Of a DNA stretch of 64,000 nt, positions 10,335-18,877 are shown piece by piece. Source of the DNA: Mycobacterium sp. SMC-8 (lineage in GTDB: Bacteria; Actinomycetota; Actinomycetes; Mycobacteriales; Mycobacteriaceae); assembly GCF_025263565.1 (NCBI RefSeq), contig NZ_CP079865.1:1054001-1118000 (forward strand). Direction: 5' to 3'. Position numbers and translations under genes: made by a program. The notes under the pieces are model-generated. The model searched no databases. It was not told the DNA's origin and was given only the letters and a program-made list of their open reading frames with translations. Numbering within the stretch: the first letter of the stretch is position 1; every line of letters begins with the position of its first letter.

Positions 10335-11408
10335 GTGCCCAACAATGTGTCGTATCGGGTCGTTCAGTGGACGACGGGAAACGTAGGAAAGTCCTCGGTG
10401 GCCGCGATCGCCGGCAATCCCAATCTCGAACTGGTCGGCCTCTATGCATGGTCTGAGGACAAGGTCGGCCGTGACGCGGGCGAGCTGGCGGGCATCGAGC
10501 CGCTGGGCATCGCCGCCACCAACGACGTCGACGCGCTGCTGGCGCTGAAACCGGACGTCGTGGTCTACAACCCGATGTGGATCGACGTCGACGAGCTGGT
10601 GCAGATCCTCGAAGCCGGAATCAACGTCGTGGCCTCCGCGTCATTCATCACCGGGCGCAACCTCGGCGCCGACCGGGACCGGCTGGCCAACGCCTGCCAG
10701 CGCGGCGGGTCGACACTGTTCGGGTCCGGGGTCAGCCCCGGTTTCGCCGAACTGCTCGCCATCGTCGCCGGCACCGCGTGCGACCGCATCGACAAGGTCA
10801 CGATCGCCGAGTCGGCCGACACCACGCTCTACGACTCCCCCGACACCGAGCGGCCCGTCGGTTTCGGCACCGCGATCGACGACCCGGATCTGCAACCGAT
10901 GGCCTCCAAGGGCACGGCCGTGTTCGCCGAAGCGGTGCAGTTGGTCGCCGACGCGCTCGGCATCGAGCTCGACGAGATCACGTGCCTGCCGGAGTACGCG
11001 CAGACCACCGAGGACCTCGTGATGGCGTCGTGGACGATCCCCGCCGGTCATGTGGCCGGCGTGTATGCCAGCTGGCAGGGCATCTACCAGGGACGGACCG
11101 TCATCGACATCAACGTCCGCTGGAAGAAAGGCCAGACCCTCGAACCGGACTGGCAGCTCGACGGCGACGGCTGGAAGATCACGATCGAGGGCCGGCCCAC
11201 GGTCAACATGGCGGTCGGCTTCCTGCCCCCGCCGGACATGATCGAGAACGCCAAGACCATCGAGGACTTCTTCGTGCTCGGCCACATCATGACCGCGATG
11301 CCGCCGATCCACGCGATCCCGGCCGTCGTCGCGGCAGCGCCGGGCATCGCGACCTATAACGATCTGCCACTGCCGATGCCGCGCGGGGTGGTTCCGGCCG
11401 GGGCCTGA
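10335..11408 (+). CDS. NAD(P)H-dependent amine dehydrogenase family protein (dihydrodipicolinate reductase-like)
   Basis: This 357-residue oxidoreductase has an N-terminal Rossmann fold (YRVVQWTTGNVGKSSVAAIA, glycine loop near residues 14-19). It has a C-terminal domain of the 2,4-diaminopentanoate dehydrogenase type. The family is abundant in mycobacteria and mostly uncharacterised; members are often annotated as dihydrodipicolinate reductases but lack the DapB context. The GTG start at 10335 gives MPNNVSYRVVQ. It stands alone between the secreted protease and the convergent thioesterase, so the substrate is unknown. Confidence 0.83.
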   Translation: MPNNVSYRVVQWTTGNVGKSSVAAIAGNPNLELVGLYAWSEDKVGRDAGELAGIEPLGIAATNDVDALLALKPDVVVYNPMWIDVDELVQILEAGINVVASASFITGRNLGADRDRLANACQRGGSTLFGSGVSPGFAELLAIVAGTACDRIDKVTIAESADTTLYDSPDTERPVGFGTAIDDPDLQPMASKGTAVFAEAVQLVADALGIELDEITCLPEYAQTTEDLVMASWTIPAGHVAGVYASWQGIYQGRTVIDINVRWKKGQTLEPDWQLDGDGWKITIEGRPTVNMAVGFLPPPDMIENAKTIEDFFVLGHIMTAMPPIHAIPAVVAAAPGIATYNDLPLPMPRGVVPAGA

Positions 11409-11423
11409 CTCAGCGGCCGGGCG

Positions 11424-12176
11424 TCAACTGATGTCGCGCAGGGTCCTGACGACGATCTCGACAACTTTGTGCGGTTGTTTCTCCAGGTAGAAATGACCGC
11501 CGGCGAACGTGTGCACCTGGCCGCCGCCGGTGGTGTGCTGGTGCCACGCGCGGGCGTCAGCCTCGCTGGTCTTCGGGTCGTCGGTCGCGGTCATCACCAC
11601 CACCGGTGCGTGGATCCCGACGTCGGGGCTGCGGTGGTAGTCCTGCAGCGCGCGGTAGTCGTTGCGGAACGCGGGTAGGAACGTGTCCAGCAGCTCGGGG
11701 TTGGCCAGGACGCGCGGATCTGTGCCGCCGAGTTCGCGCATCACGCCGACGAGGTCGGTGTCGGTCTTGGCCTGGCGTTCGTCGCCGTAACGGCTCGGCG
11801 CCCGCGACCCGGACGCGAACACCGTCACCACCTGCCGGTTTCCCGCTGCCTCACAGCGCCGCGCCACCTCGAAGGCGAGCACCGCGCCCATGCTGTGCCC
11901 GAAGAACGCCAGCGGCGCGTCGGGCACCGCGCTGAGCGCGGCATAGGCCTGGTCGGCGAGGTCGTCGATGGTCTCGATGAAGGGCTCGCTGTACCGGTCC
12001 TGACGGCCGGGGTACTGCACGCCGTAGACGTCGAATTCAGGCGACAGCGCCGACGACATCGGAAAGTAGTAGCTCGCCGAACCGCCGGCGTGCGGGAAGC
12101 ACACCAGGCGGATTCGAGCCGTCGGCGACGGATGGAAGTTGCGCATCCAGCGGCTGCGCGGAAGCGGTGGGGTCAT
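11424..12176 (-). CDS. Type II thioesterase (TesA-like alpha/beta hydrolase)
   Basis: A 250-residue stand-alone thioesterase of the family that edits mis-primed polyketide or peptide synthases by releasing stalled acyl groups. The N-terminal oxyanion region is VCFPHAGGSA and the nucleophile is Ser95 in FFGHSMGAVLAFEVARR. The catalytic Asp lies in VVVMTATDDPKT and the His in FAGGHFYLE. No PKS or NRPS lies in the window, so its partner is elsewhere. The start ATG overlaps the stop of the upstream membrane protein by four bases (ATGA), so the two form an operon. Confidence 0.88.
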   Translation of the reverse strand: MTPPLPRSRWMRNFHPSPTARIRLVCFPHAGGSASYYFPMSSALSPEFDVYGVQYPGRQDRYSEPFIETIDDLADQAYAALSAVPDAPLAFFGHSMGAVLAFEVARRCEAAGNRQVVTVFASGSRAPSRYGDERQAKTDTDLVGVMRELGGTDPRVLANPELLDTFLPAFRNDYRALQDYHRSPDVGIHAPVVVMTATDDPKTSEADARAWHQHTTGGGQVHTFAGGHFYLEKQPHKVVEIVVRTLRDIS

Positions 12177-12682
12177 GGCGCAGGCACCGGCTCGCCGGCG
12201 GCGGGGGCCGGTGGCGGTTCGGGGGCGGCCGGCGGCACCTCGAAGACCCGCACCACCCGCGCCGACAGCTGTGCGCCCGGCGGACCCTCGACGACGACGT
12301 CTTTGAGGATCTGGGCCTGGTCGCCGGACACGGTGAACTGGCCGGGCTGCGGTTGGTGCCCGCCCAGCACCTCGTACTCCACTGTGAACGGGGATTCCGG
12401 GAATGGATGCAGCCCAACGTATTTGGGGTCGATCGTGTATGTATACGTACAGGGCCCGGCCGGATCGCAGTTCTGCGCGGTCACCACGACGCCGATCAGG
12501 AACTCCTTGTCGGTGGGTACCGACGGCGGCGGCGGGGTCGGGGGCCTGCGCTCCGGGGCGGCGACTTCCTGCTGGGAACCGCGGCTGCCGAAGATCATCA
12601 TCGTCGCCACGCCGATACCGCTGACGAGTAGCCCGACGATCGCCAGTGCGGCGAGCAACTTCCGGAGGGTGGCGATCGGCAT
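12173..12682 (-). CDS. Membrane-anchored exported protein of unknown function
   Basis: A 169-residue protein I do not recognise. Residues 8-32 form one N-terminal membrane helix (LLAALAIVGLLVSGIGVATMM) that anchors the rest outside. A proline-rich spacer (about 43-55) follows. Then comes a globular segment with one Cys pair (CDPAGPC), and the end is rich in Pro/Ala. The stop overlaps the start of the downstream thioesterase gene (ATGA), which indicates co-translation but not shared function. Confidence 0.72.
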   Translation of the reverse strand: MPIATLRKLLAALAIVGLLVSGIGVATMMIFGSRGSQQEVAAPERRPPTPPPPSVPTDKEFLIGVVVTAQNCDPAGPCTYTYTIDPKYVGLHPFPESPFTVEYEVLGGHQPQPGQFTVSGDQAQILKDVVVEGPPGAQLSARVVRVFEVPPAAPEPPPAPAAGEPVPAP

Positions 12683-12705
12683 GCACAGCAGGGTATCGGG
12701 CCGGA

Positions 12706-13755
12706 CTAGTCACCGACGCGGTTGCCGTCTTCATCCCAGTGCGCGGCGACCTTCTTGCTGGGCTGCACCCGCGGCGGTTCGCCCGGCATCTTCGGGTAGC
12801 TCGGCGGGTACGGCAGGTCTCCGAGACCGCGGTCCTCGTCGGCCTTCACCATGTCCAGCAGCGTGTCGATCGACTGTGCCTTCTTGTCGATGTCGGCCCA
12901 CGGGTCGGGCCGGCCGGCGACGAAGTCCGGCACCGTCAGGATCGTGTAGTCGTCGGGTTCGGCGTCGCGTAGTTCGTCCCACGTCAGTGGCGTGGACACT
13001 GTCGCGATCGGGGTCCGGCGAGCCGAGTACGCCGACGCGAATGTGCGGTCGCGGGCGTTCTGGTTGTAGTCGATGAAGAGCCGCTCGCCCCGCTCCTCCT
13101 TCCACCAGGACGTCGTCACCGCATCGGGGGCGCGACGTTCGACCTCCCGCGCCAGCGCGATACCGGCACGACGGACCGCGATGAAATCCCAGTCGGTTTT
13201 GATCCGGAGAAAGACGTGCACGCCGCGGCCGCCGGAGGTCTTGGGGTACCCGACCAGGCCGAGTTCATCGAGAAGCGGCTTGAGAACGTCGACGGCCACC
13301 GCTCGGGCCTCTTTGAAACCGGTGCCGGGTTGGGGGTCCAGGTCGATGCGCAGCTCGTCGGGATGTTCGGTGTCCGGGCAGCGCACCTGCCAGGGGTGCA
13401 AGGTGACGGTGCCCATCTGCGCCGCCCAGGCGATCGCCGAGGGGTGGGTGACCTTCAGCGCGTCTGCGGTGCGGCCGGACGGGAAAGTGACGGTGCAGGT
13501 TTCGAGGTAGTCGGGGTGCTTCTGTGGCACGCGTTTCTGGTAGATCTCCTCGCCGTCGATGCCGTCGGGGAACCGCTGCAGATGCACGGGCCGGTCGCGC
13601 AGCAGCGCGACCATCCGGTCGGCCACCGACAGGTAGTAGTCGACGAGCTTGCCCTTGGTGCCGTCCTTGCCGAGCTTCGGGAAGTACGGCTTGTCCGGGT
13701 TGGTCAGTCGGACCTTGATCCCGTCGACGTCGATTTCGGTTGCGGCGCTTGCCAT
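12706..13755 (-). CDS. polD1: LigD-type DNA polymerase/primase domain protein PolD1 (Rv3730c-like)
   Basis: A 349-residue archaeo-eukaryotic primase-superfamily polymerase like the POL domain of LigD, used in end-joining and gap repair. Conserved elements include LTNPDKPYFPKLG at the start, the metal-binding DELRIDLDPQPG, the nucleotide-binding KTSGGRGVHVFLRI and the later RDRTFASAYSARRTP. No ligase or nuclease domain is fused. It overlaps the ligC stop (TGATG), so ligase and polymerase are made from one transcript. M. smegmatis has the same pair (MSMEG_6301/6302, PolD1/LigC1). Confidence 0.92.
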   Translation of the reverse strand: MASAATEIDVDGIKVRLTNPDKPYFPKLGKDGTKGKLVDYYLSVADRMVALLRDRPVHLQRFPDGIDGEEIYQKRVPQKHPDYLETCTVTFPSGRTADALKVTHPSAIAWAAQMGTVTLHPWQVRCPDTEHPDELRIDLDPQPGTGFKEARAVAVDVLKPLLDELGLVGYPKTSGGRGVHVFLRIKTDWDFIAVRRAGIALAREVERRAPDAVTTSWWKEERGERLFIDYNQNARDRTFASAYSARRTPIATVSTPLTWDELRDAEPDDYTILTVPDFVAGRPDPWADIDKKAQSIDTLLDMVKADEDRGLGDLPYPPSYPKMPGEPPRVQPSKKVAAHWDEDGNRVGD

Positions 13756-14822
13756 CAGGAGGTCTCCAGCACGTCGTAGAGGTCGTAGTTCAGGGGAACG
13801 TCGAGCTGATCGAAAGTGCAACTGGCGGGGTCCCGGTCGGGCCGCCAGCGGAGGAACTTCACCGCGTGCCGGAAGCGCCGGCCGCTGTCGGTGTTGCCTT
13901 CCATCTGGTCGTAGGCGACTTCGCATACCCGCTCGGGGCGTACCGGGATCCAGCGTTTGTCGGCGGCCGAATTCCACCGACTCGGTTCACCGTCACGCAT
14001 GTCGTCGCCGATGCGCAGGGGTTCGAGGTCGGCCAGCAGCGTCAACCGTGCCTTGGCGGTGAACGACGCGGCGCCGCCGACCATCTGCAGTTCGCCGTCG
14101 TCGCGGTACAGGCCGAGGAGAATCGAGCCGATGCCTTCGCCGCTCTTGTGGATCCGGTAGCCGATGGCCACGCAGTCGGCGTCGCGGTGGTGTTTGACCT
14201 TCACCATCTCCCGCTTGCCGGGCAGATATGGCCCGTCGAGACGCTTGGCAATGACCCCGTCCAGGCCGGCGCCCTCGAATTCGTCCAACCATTGCGTGCC
14301 GAGAGCGGGGTCCTCGGTGGTGCGCGTGACGTGACACCACTGTTTCTCGTTGACTGCTTCGAGGAGGGCTTCGCGACGGGTGCGGAACGGCTCCTTCATC
14401 AGCGAGGTATCCCCGAGGGCCAACGCATCGAAGCCGATGAAGTGCGCCGGTGTCTGCTCCGACAGCATCTTGATCCGGCTGGCGGCGGGATGGATGCGCT
14501 GGCTCAGGGACTCCCAGTCCAACCTGATGCGTCCGGCGATCTCCCGGGGCACGACGATCTCACCGTCGAGAACGCAGCGGGGTTCGAGCTCGTCACGCAC
14601 CGCATCGAGCACTTCGGGGAAGTAGCGGGCCAGATCCTTGCCGCTACGCGACAGCAGCACGACGCTGTCGCCGTCGCGAAACACCAGCGCGCGGAAGCCG
14701 TCCCATTTCGGCTCATAGGACCAGACTCCGGGATCGTCGGGCACCTTGGTCTGCGCCTTGGCCAACATCGGCTCCAGCGGGGGGCTCACCGGCAGGTCTG
14801 AGGGCATGGTCTCCATACTCAC
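13755..14822 (-). CDS. ligC1: ATP-dependent DNA ligase LigC1
   Basis: This 355-residue ligase has an adenylation domain and an OB-fold and no other domain. Catalytic Lys39 lies in the nucleotidyl-transferase motif EPKWDGFRALVFRDG. Motif III is FIGFDALALGD, motif IV is EFEGAGLDGVIAK and motif V is VKVKHHRDADCVAIGYR. LigC enzymes act in a backup non-homologous end-joining route and in base-excision-type repair. It is cotranscribed with polD1. The upstream gap of 108 bases to the HNH gene should contain the promoter. Confidence 0.93.
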   Translation of the reverse strand: MSMETMPSDLPVSPPLEPMLAKAQTKVPDDPGVWSYEPKWDGFRALVFRDGDSVVLLSRSGKDLARYFPEVLDAVRDELEPRCVLDGEIVVPREIAGRIRLDWESLSQRIHPAASRIKMLSEQTPAHFIGFDALALGDTSLMKEPFRTRREALLEAVNEKQWCHVTRTTEDPALGTQWLDEFEGAGLDGVIAKRLDGPYLPGKREMVKVKHHRDADCVAIGYRIHKSGEGIGSILLGLYRDDGELQMVGGAASFTAKARLTLLADLEPLRIGDDMRDGEPSRWNSAADKRWIPVRPERVCEVAYDQMEGNTDSGRRFRHAVKFLRWRPDRDPASCTFDQLDVPLNYDLYDVLETS

Positions 14823-14930
14823 GTAGACCGGGGTACCCCGACAATGTCATCGCAGCCTGAGTGCGTGCGACACCCCGCGCACTCCGGACCATCTTTCGAC
14901 TGCTACGCCGATGGCTGGTAGCCCACGCTT

Positions 14931-16607
14931 TCAGAAGGGCGGTGGGTCGTCGCCGTCGGGATGTGGTGGAGGTGGCGGACCGGCCCGCCGGTTTCGGTCG
15001 GCAGCATCAGCACGTTCTCGGTCGCGGGCGCGTTGAACAGCGTTGTGTTCGCGTTCGGCCGTGATCCGCGCGGCGTCCTCGGCGGCGCGGGTGCGGCGTC
15101 GTTTGGGCATCCTGGCACTACGGCCGGGATCTGGGGGCGGCCAGGTCCTCGGCGGTAGTTTCGCGGTGGTGGTGTTCCAGCCGGGGAACAACACCCGACT
15201 GGCGGGCACCGTGGTGTAGCGCAGCCCGGACGGGGTCGCCCAGATCACCGTGCCATCAGGAAGTTGTTCGTCGCGCCAACCGTCCCAAAAGGTCTTGGCC
15301 AGATGATGGGTGCGGCATTTGCAGTTCAGGTTCGACGGATGGGTCGGCCCGAAGGGCCAGGGCAGAACATGGTCGAGATCGCAGCGTTCGGCCGGCACCG
15401 TGCAGCCCGGGAAGCGGCAGAACAGGTCCCGAGCGCGCACGAACGCCGCCAGCTTGGCCGACGGACGGTAGTGCGGTTCGGGATCCGGGCCGGGCAACAA
15501 CAGCTGTTTGATCGCCGCTCCCCCGCGGATCGCCTCGGCCAACGCCACTATCGGCAGCACCTTCACCCCGGGCAATAACGCCAACCCCGAATACTTCACA
15601 CACCGTGCAGGATTCGGCTCGGGCGCTGAGTCGGACTCATCTACGGAGCCGGGCTCAGGGTCAGGCCCGGGCTTGTCCACAGGCTCCAGCTCAGGCTCCG
15701 GCGCCGGCTCACGCTCGAATTCGAGCTCCTCCGCAGGCTGCGGTTGGGGTTGGTTCTGTTGTTGCTGGTCTTGGTCGGTGATCAGCTGGTAGGCGGCGTC
15801 GAGCGCGGCGGGATCGGCGAGCACGGAGATCACCACATTCGAGCTGCCCGGAGCCACCGGCGCAGCGCCCGGGCAGTCCGCTTTGCCGCACCGGCACGGC
15901 AGATGGTCCTGGCCTCGGATGATCGCCCCCACCGCACACGACCGCCGCTCCCCCATGTCGCGCGGATCATCGGCACACACGTTCTTGAGCAACTCAGCGA
16001 TCCGGGCCGCCAGCAGCACGGCATCACAGCCCAGGATCTGACCCCACACCAACACCCACTCATCGGGATCCTCGTGGGCCCCGATATGAAAATCGCGGCC
16101 CGCGATGACCTCCTTGGACCGGATCAGCGCGTCCGGGTCATACCGGTCGATCACCGCATCAATGGCCCGCACCAACGCCTCTTCCGACAACGACCCCCAC
16201 TGCGGGGCGTGGGTCGCCAACTGCTCGTCGAGCAGCGCCCACACCTGCGCATCCACGACCAGGCGGGTGCGCCAACAAATCTTGGACACCACCTGGGCAC
16301 TGACCCGGCCCTGCAGATACCGCTCGGCCAGCCCAGGCAACCGATCGCGCAACGCCATCGCGATCCGCATCTGCCCCGAGGCCCGCCTGTGCCCGAGATT
16401 GAGCACCGCGCCCAGCTCAGAGGCGGTCTGGGCCCAGCAGTCATACACCCAGTCGTCGTGCTCGTCATCCCTGTCCACCGTGGAATACACCAACTCGGCG
16501 ATCGCCGCGGCTTTCCGCGCCCCGGCCTGGGCCTCCTCACGGGCGCACTGTTCGATCGCAGCAAGCAGGGCGGGCTCCTCCACCCCCGCAAACAGTCGAT
16601 CGAACAT
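14931..16607 (-). CDS. DUF222 and HNH endonuclease domain protein (13E12 family)
   Basis: A 558-residue member of the mycobacterial 13E12 repeat family. The DUF222 region covers about residues 20-290. A Pro/Glu/Asp-rich low-complexity spacer (PEPEPEP-like runs) lies near 290-350. The HNH domain at about 410-470 contains CRFPGCTVPAERCDLDH and a later CRTHH. The C-terminus is a charged and proline-rich tail. The family is multicopy and is often found in or near mobile DNA. Here it lies between two ligC paralogues, and an SOS box overlaps its start codon. The ATG at 16607 gives the typical MFDRLFAGVEEP start. The natural DNA substrate is unknown. Confidence 0.87.
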   Translation of the reverse strand: MFDRLFAGVEEPALLAAIEQCAREEAQAGARKAAAIAELVYSTVDRDDEHDDWVYDCWAQTASELGAVLNLGHRRASGQMRIAMALRDRLPGLAERYLQGRVSAQVVSKICWRTRLVVDAQVWALLDEQLATHAPQWGSLSEEALVRAIDAVIDRYDPDALIRSKEVIAGRDFHIGAHEDPDEWVLVWGQILGCDAVLLAARIAELLKNVCADDPRDMGERRSCAVGAIIRGQDHLPCRCGKADCPGAAPVAPGSSNVVISVLADPAALDAAYQLITDQDQQQQNQPQPQPAEELEFEREPAPEPELEPVDKPGPDPEPGSVDESDSAPEPNPARCVKYSGLALLPGVKVLPIVALAEAIRGGAAIKQLLLPGPDPEPHYRPSAKLAAFVRARDLFCRFPGCTVPAERCDLDHVLPWPFGPTHPSNLNCKCRTHHLAKTFWDGWRDEQLPDGTVIWATPSGLRYTTVPASRVLFPGWNTTTAKLPPRTWPPPDPGRSARMPKRRRTRAAEDAARITAEREHNAVQRARDRERADAADRNRRAGPPPPPHPDGDDPPPF

Positions 16608-16615
16608 GTGTTCTA
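16600..16615. promoter_or_regulatory. LexA-type SOS box over the DUF222-HNH start
   Basis: TCGAACATGTGTTCTA matches the mycobacterial SOS consensus TCGAAC-N4-GTTCGA at 11 of the 12 defined bases. It overlaps the ATG (16605-16607, minus strand) of the DUF222-HNH gene. LexA binding here would block transcription until DNA damage. SOS boxes at 13E12-family genes have been described in M. tuberculosis. The divergent ligC2 gene starts 119 bases away and could share the control. Confidence 0.75.
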
Positions 16616-16733
16616 TCTTCCTATTCGAGAGGCCATACCGCCCGACCGAAACCCCAAGCTGTGGATGAAAACCAGATTGGGGATAACCCTCCGCCACGGC
16701 CACAACGCCGACTGTCGCCATCCGGCAGGGACA

Positions 16734-17825
16734 ATGGCGATGATGCGACTCCCTGTGATGCCCCCGGTCTCGCCGATGCTGTCGAAGTCGGTGCAGGAGA
16801 TCCCCGCCGGCGCCTCCTACGAACCGAAGTGGGACGGGTTCCGATCCATCGTGTTCCGCGACCGTGACGACGTCGAACTCGGTAGCCGCAACGAGCGGCC
16901 GATGACCCGGTACTTTCCCGAGCTGGTCGCCGCGGCGTTGGCCGAACTGCCGCAGCGTTGTGTGATCGACGGCGAGATCGTGATCGCCACCGCGGACGGC
17001 CTCGATTTCGAGGCGCTGCAGCTGCGGCTGCACCCGGCGGCGTCGCGAGTCAGGATGCTGGCGGAGAAGACGCCGGCGTCGTTTATCGCGTTCGATCTGC
17101 TGGCCCTGGACGACACCGACTTCACCTCGCGTCCGTTCAGCGAGCGGCGCGCGGCGCTCGTGGAGGCGCTCGCCGCAACCGGGCCGAGCATCCACGTCAC
17201 GCCCGCCACACTGGACATCGATACCGCGCGACGATGGTTCGACGAGTTCGAAGGCGCGGGACTCGACGGGGTCATCGCCAAGCCGCTCGACGGGCCGTAT
17301 CTGCCGGACAAGCGCACGATGTTCAAGATCAAGCACCAGCGGACCGCGGACTGCGTGGTGGCCGGATACCGTCTGCACAAGTCGGGCGACGACGCAGTCG
17401 GCTCGCTGCTGCTGGGGCTCTACCAGGACGACGGGGCGCTGGCCTCGGTAGGCGTGATCGGGGCGTTCCCGATGGCGCGGCGCCGTGAGTTGTTCACCGA
17501 GCTGCAGCCGCTGGTGACCACCTTCGACGAGCACCCGTGGAACTGGGCTGCGCACGTCGACCCGGACGTGGTGCGCCGCTACGGCGGCGGCTCACGGTGG
17601 AACGCGGGCAAGGATCTGTCGTTCGTGCCGCTACGGCCCGAGCGCGTGGTCGAGGTCCGGTACGACCACATGGAAGGCCGAAGGTTCCGGCACACAGCAC
17701 AATTCAACCGGTGGCGGCCCGACCGCGATCCCCGCTCGTGTACCTATGAGCAGCTCGACCGACCGGTGACCTTCAGCCTCGACGACATCGTGCCGGGTCT
17801 TGGCGGTCCTGCGCCACGGACCTGA
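16734..17825 (+). CDS. ligC2: ATP-dependent DNA ligase LigC2
   Basis: The second LigC-type ligase (363 residues), clearly paralogous to the 13755-14822 gene. Catalytic Lys32 lies in SYEPKWDGFRSIVFRD. The other motifs are RCVIDGEIVI, SFIAFDLLALDD, EFEGAGLDGVIAK and FKIKHQRTADCVVAGYR. It has only the adenylation and OB-fold domains. It is transcribed away from the DUF222-HNH gene and ends 49 bases before the LLM oxidoreductase. M. smegmatis LigC1 and LigC2 are similarly close together. The start ATG 16734 is chosen by family length; ATG 16740 is also possible. Confidence 0.92.
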   Translation: MAMMRLPVMPPVSPMLSKSVQEIPAGASYEPKWDGFRSIVFRDRDDVELGSRNERPMTRYFPELVAAALAELPQRCVIDGEIVIATADGLDFEALQLRLHPAASRVRMLAEKTPASFIAFDLLALDDTDFTSRPFSERRAALVEALAATGPSIHVTPATLDIDTARRWFDEFEGAGLDGVIAKPLDGPYLPDKRTMFKIKHQRTADCVVAGYRLHKSGDDAVGSLLLGLYQDDGALASVGVIGAFPMARRRELFTELQPLVTTFDEHPWNWAAHVDPDVVRRYGGGSRWNAGKDLSFVPLRPERVVEVRYDHMEGRRFRHTAQFNRWRPDRDPRSCTYEQLDRPVTFSLDDIVPGLGGPAPRT

Positions 17826-17874
17826 ATTGCTGCCATCGGGGAATCACCCACCCGGGCCCTGCCTTGTAGCGGGC

Positions 17875-18750
17875 ATGGACCTTGGAATACACGTGCCGAT
17901 TTTTGACACCGACGGTGGCACCGCCGCGATCGCTCCCGAACTCGCCCGCGTGGGCGCCGCCGCGGAAGCAGCAGGTGCGACCTGGCTGTCGTTCATGGAC
18001 CACTTCTTCCAGATCGAGCCGACCGGACTGCCGGCCGAAGCGAACATGCTGGAGGGCTACACCACCTTGGGTTACCTGGCCGCCCATACGTCCACGGTGA
18101 GCCTCGGTCTGCTGGTCACCGGGGTGACCTACCGGCATCCCGGGCTGCTCGCCAAGATCGTGACGACCGTGGACGTGCTGTCGGGCGGTCGCGCGGCGCT
18201 GGGCATCGGGGCGGCGTGGTTCGAGCGCGAGCACCACGGCCTGGGTGTGCCGTACCCGCCGATCGCCGAGCGCTTCGAACGCCTCGAGGAAGCCCTGCAG
18301 ATCTGCAACCAGATGTGGGATCCGGACAACAACGGTCCGTTCGTGGGCAAGCACTATCAGCTGCAGGAGACTCTGTGCTCGCCACAGCCGATCAACAAGC
18401 CCAAAGTGCTGATCGGTGGAGGCGGAGAACGCAAGACGCTGAGGCTGGTGGCTCAGTACGGAGACGCGTGCAACCTGTTCGCGACCACGACGGACGAGGT
18501 GGCGCGCAAGCTCGACGTGCTGCGGGGGCACTGTGACGCGGTGGGACGGGATTACGACAACATCCGCAAGACCGTGACGGTCCACGGTCCCTCCCCGGCA
18601 CCTGCCACCCGCGACGAGTTCGTACAGAGTATGGCGGGCTATGCCGCCCTCGGTATCGACACCGCGATCGTGATGCCCGACGACGGTGCCCCGGCGAAGT
18701 GGATCGACAGCATTGCGCCCGCGGTGAAGCAGCTGGCCGAATTAGGCTGA
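17875..18750 (+). CDS. LLM-class F420-dependent oxidoreductase
   Basis: A 291-residue luciferase-like monooxygenase-fold protein, probably using reduced F420, which mycobacteria make in quantity. Typical elements are LGIHVPIFDTDGGT at the N-terminus, WLSFMDHF near residue 40, ILSGGRAALGIGAAWFE-like text (VLSGGRAALGIGAAW) in the middle and KVLIGGGGERKTLRL later. The substrate is unknown. It starts 49 bases after ligC2 and may be read from the same transcript; nothing ties it functionally to DNA repair. Confidence 0.87.
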   Translation: MDLGIHVPIFDTDGGTAAIAPELARVGAAAEAAGATWLSFMDHFFQIEPTGLPAEANMLEGYTTLGYLAAHTSTVSLGLLVTGVTYRHPGLLAKIVTTVDVLSGGRAALGIGAAWFEREHHGLGVPYPPIAERFERLEEALQICNQMWDPDNNGPFVGKHYQLQETLCSPQPINKPKVLIGGGGERKTLRLVAQYGDACNLFATTTDEVARKLDVLRGHCDAVGRDYDNIRKTVTVHGPSPAPATRDEFVQSMAGYAALGIDTAIVMPDDGAPAKWIDSIAPAVKQLAELG

Positions 18751-18760
18751 CGTTCTCCGG

Positions 18761-18840
18761 CAGATCTCTGCGCGAGCAGACGCAAACTCGCACGCAGCGA
18801 GCCTGAATCACGCGATTTTGTGTCTGCTCGCCAGATCTCT
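18761..18840. repeat. MITE-like palindromic element with flanking direct repeats
   Basis: A short element of 62 bases (18770-18831) has near-perfect terminal inverted repeats: GCGAGCAGACGCAAA on the left and the complement of GCGAGCAGACACAAA on the right. It is flanked by a 9-bp direct repeat, CAGATCTCT, at 18761-18769 and 18832-18840, which looks like a target-site duplication. It lies between two genes on the same strand. Single-stranded it would form a hairpin, so it may also act as a transcription barrier. Confidence 0.6.
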
Positions 18841-18877
18841 TGACCTTAACAATGGTTGAGGTTGCAGTCTGGGTGGC

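Noticed and set aside
15600..15760. CAGGCTCAGGC-like repeats considered as a CRISPR or microsatellite
   Set aside because: They encode the Pro/Glu-rich spacer of the DUF222-HNH protein in frame and have no spacer-repeat structure.
16608..17555. N-terminal extension of the DUF222-HNH gene to position 17555
   Set aside because: The extension lies antisense to ligC2. The family start MFDRLFAGVEEP at 16607 and the SOS box there fix the true start.
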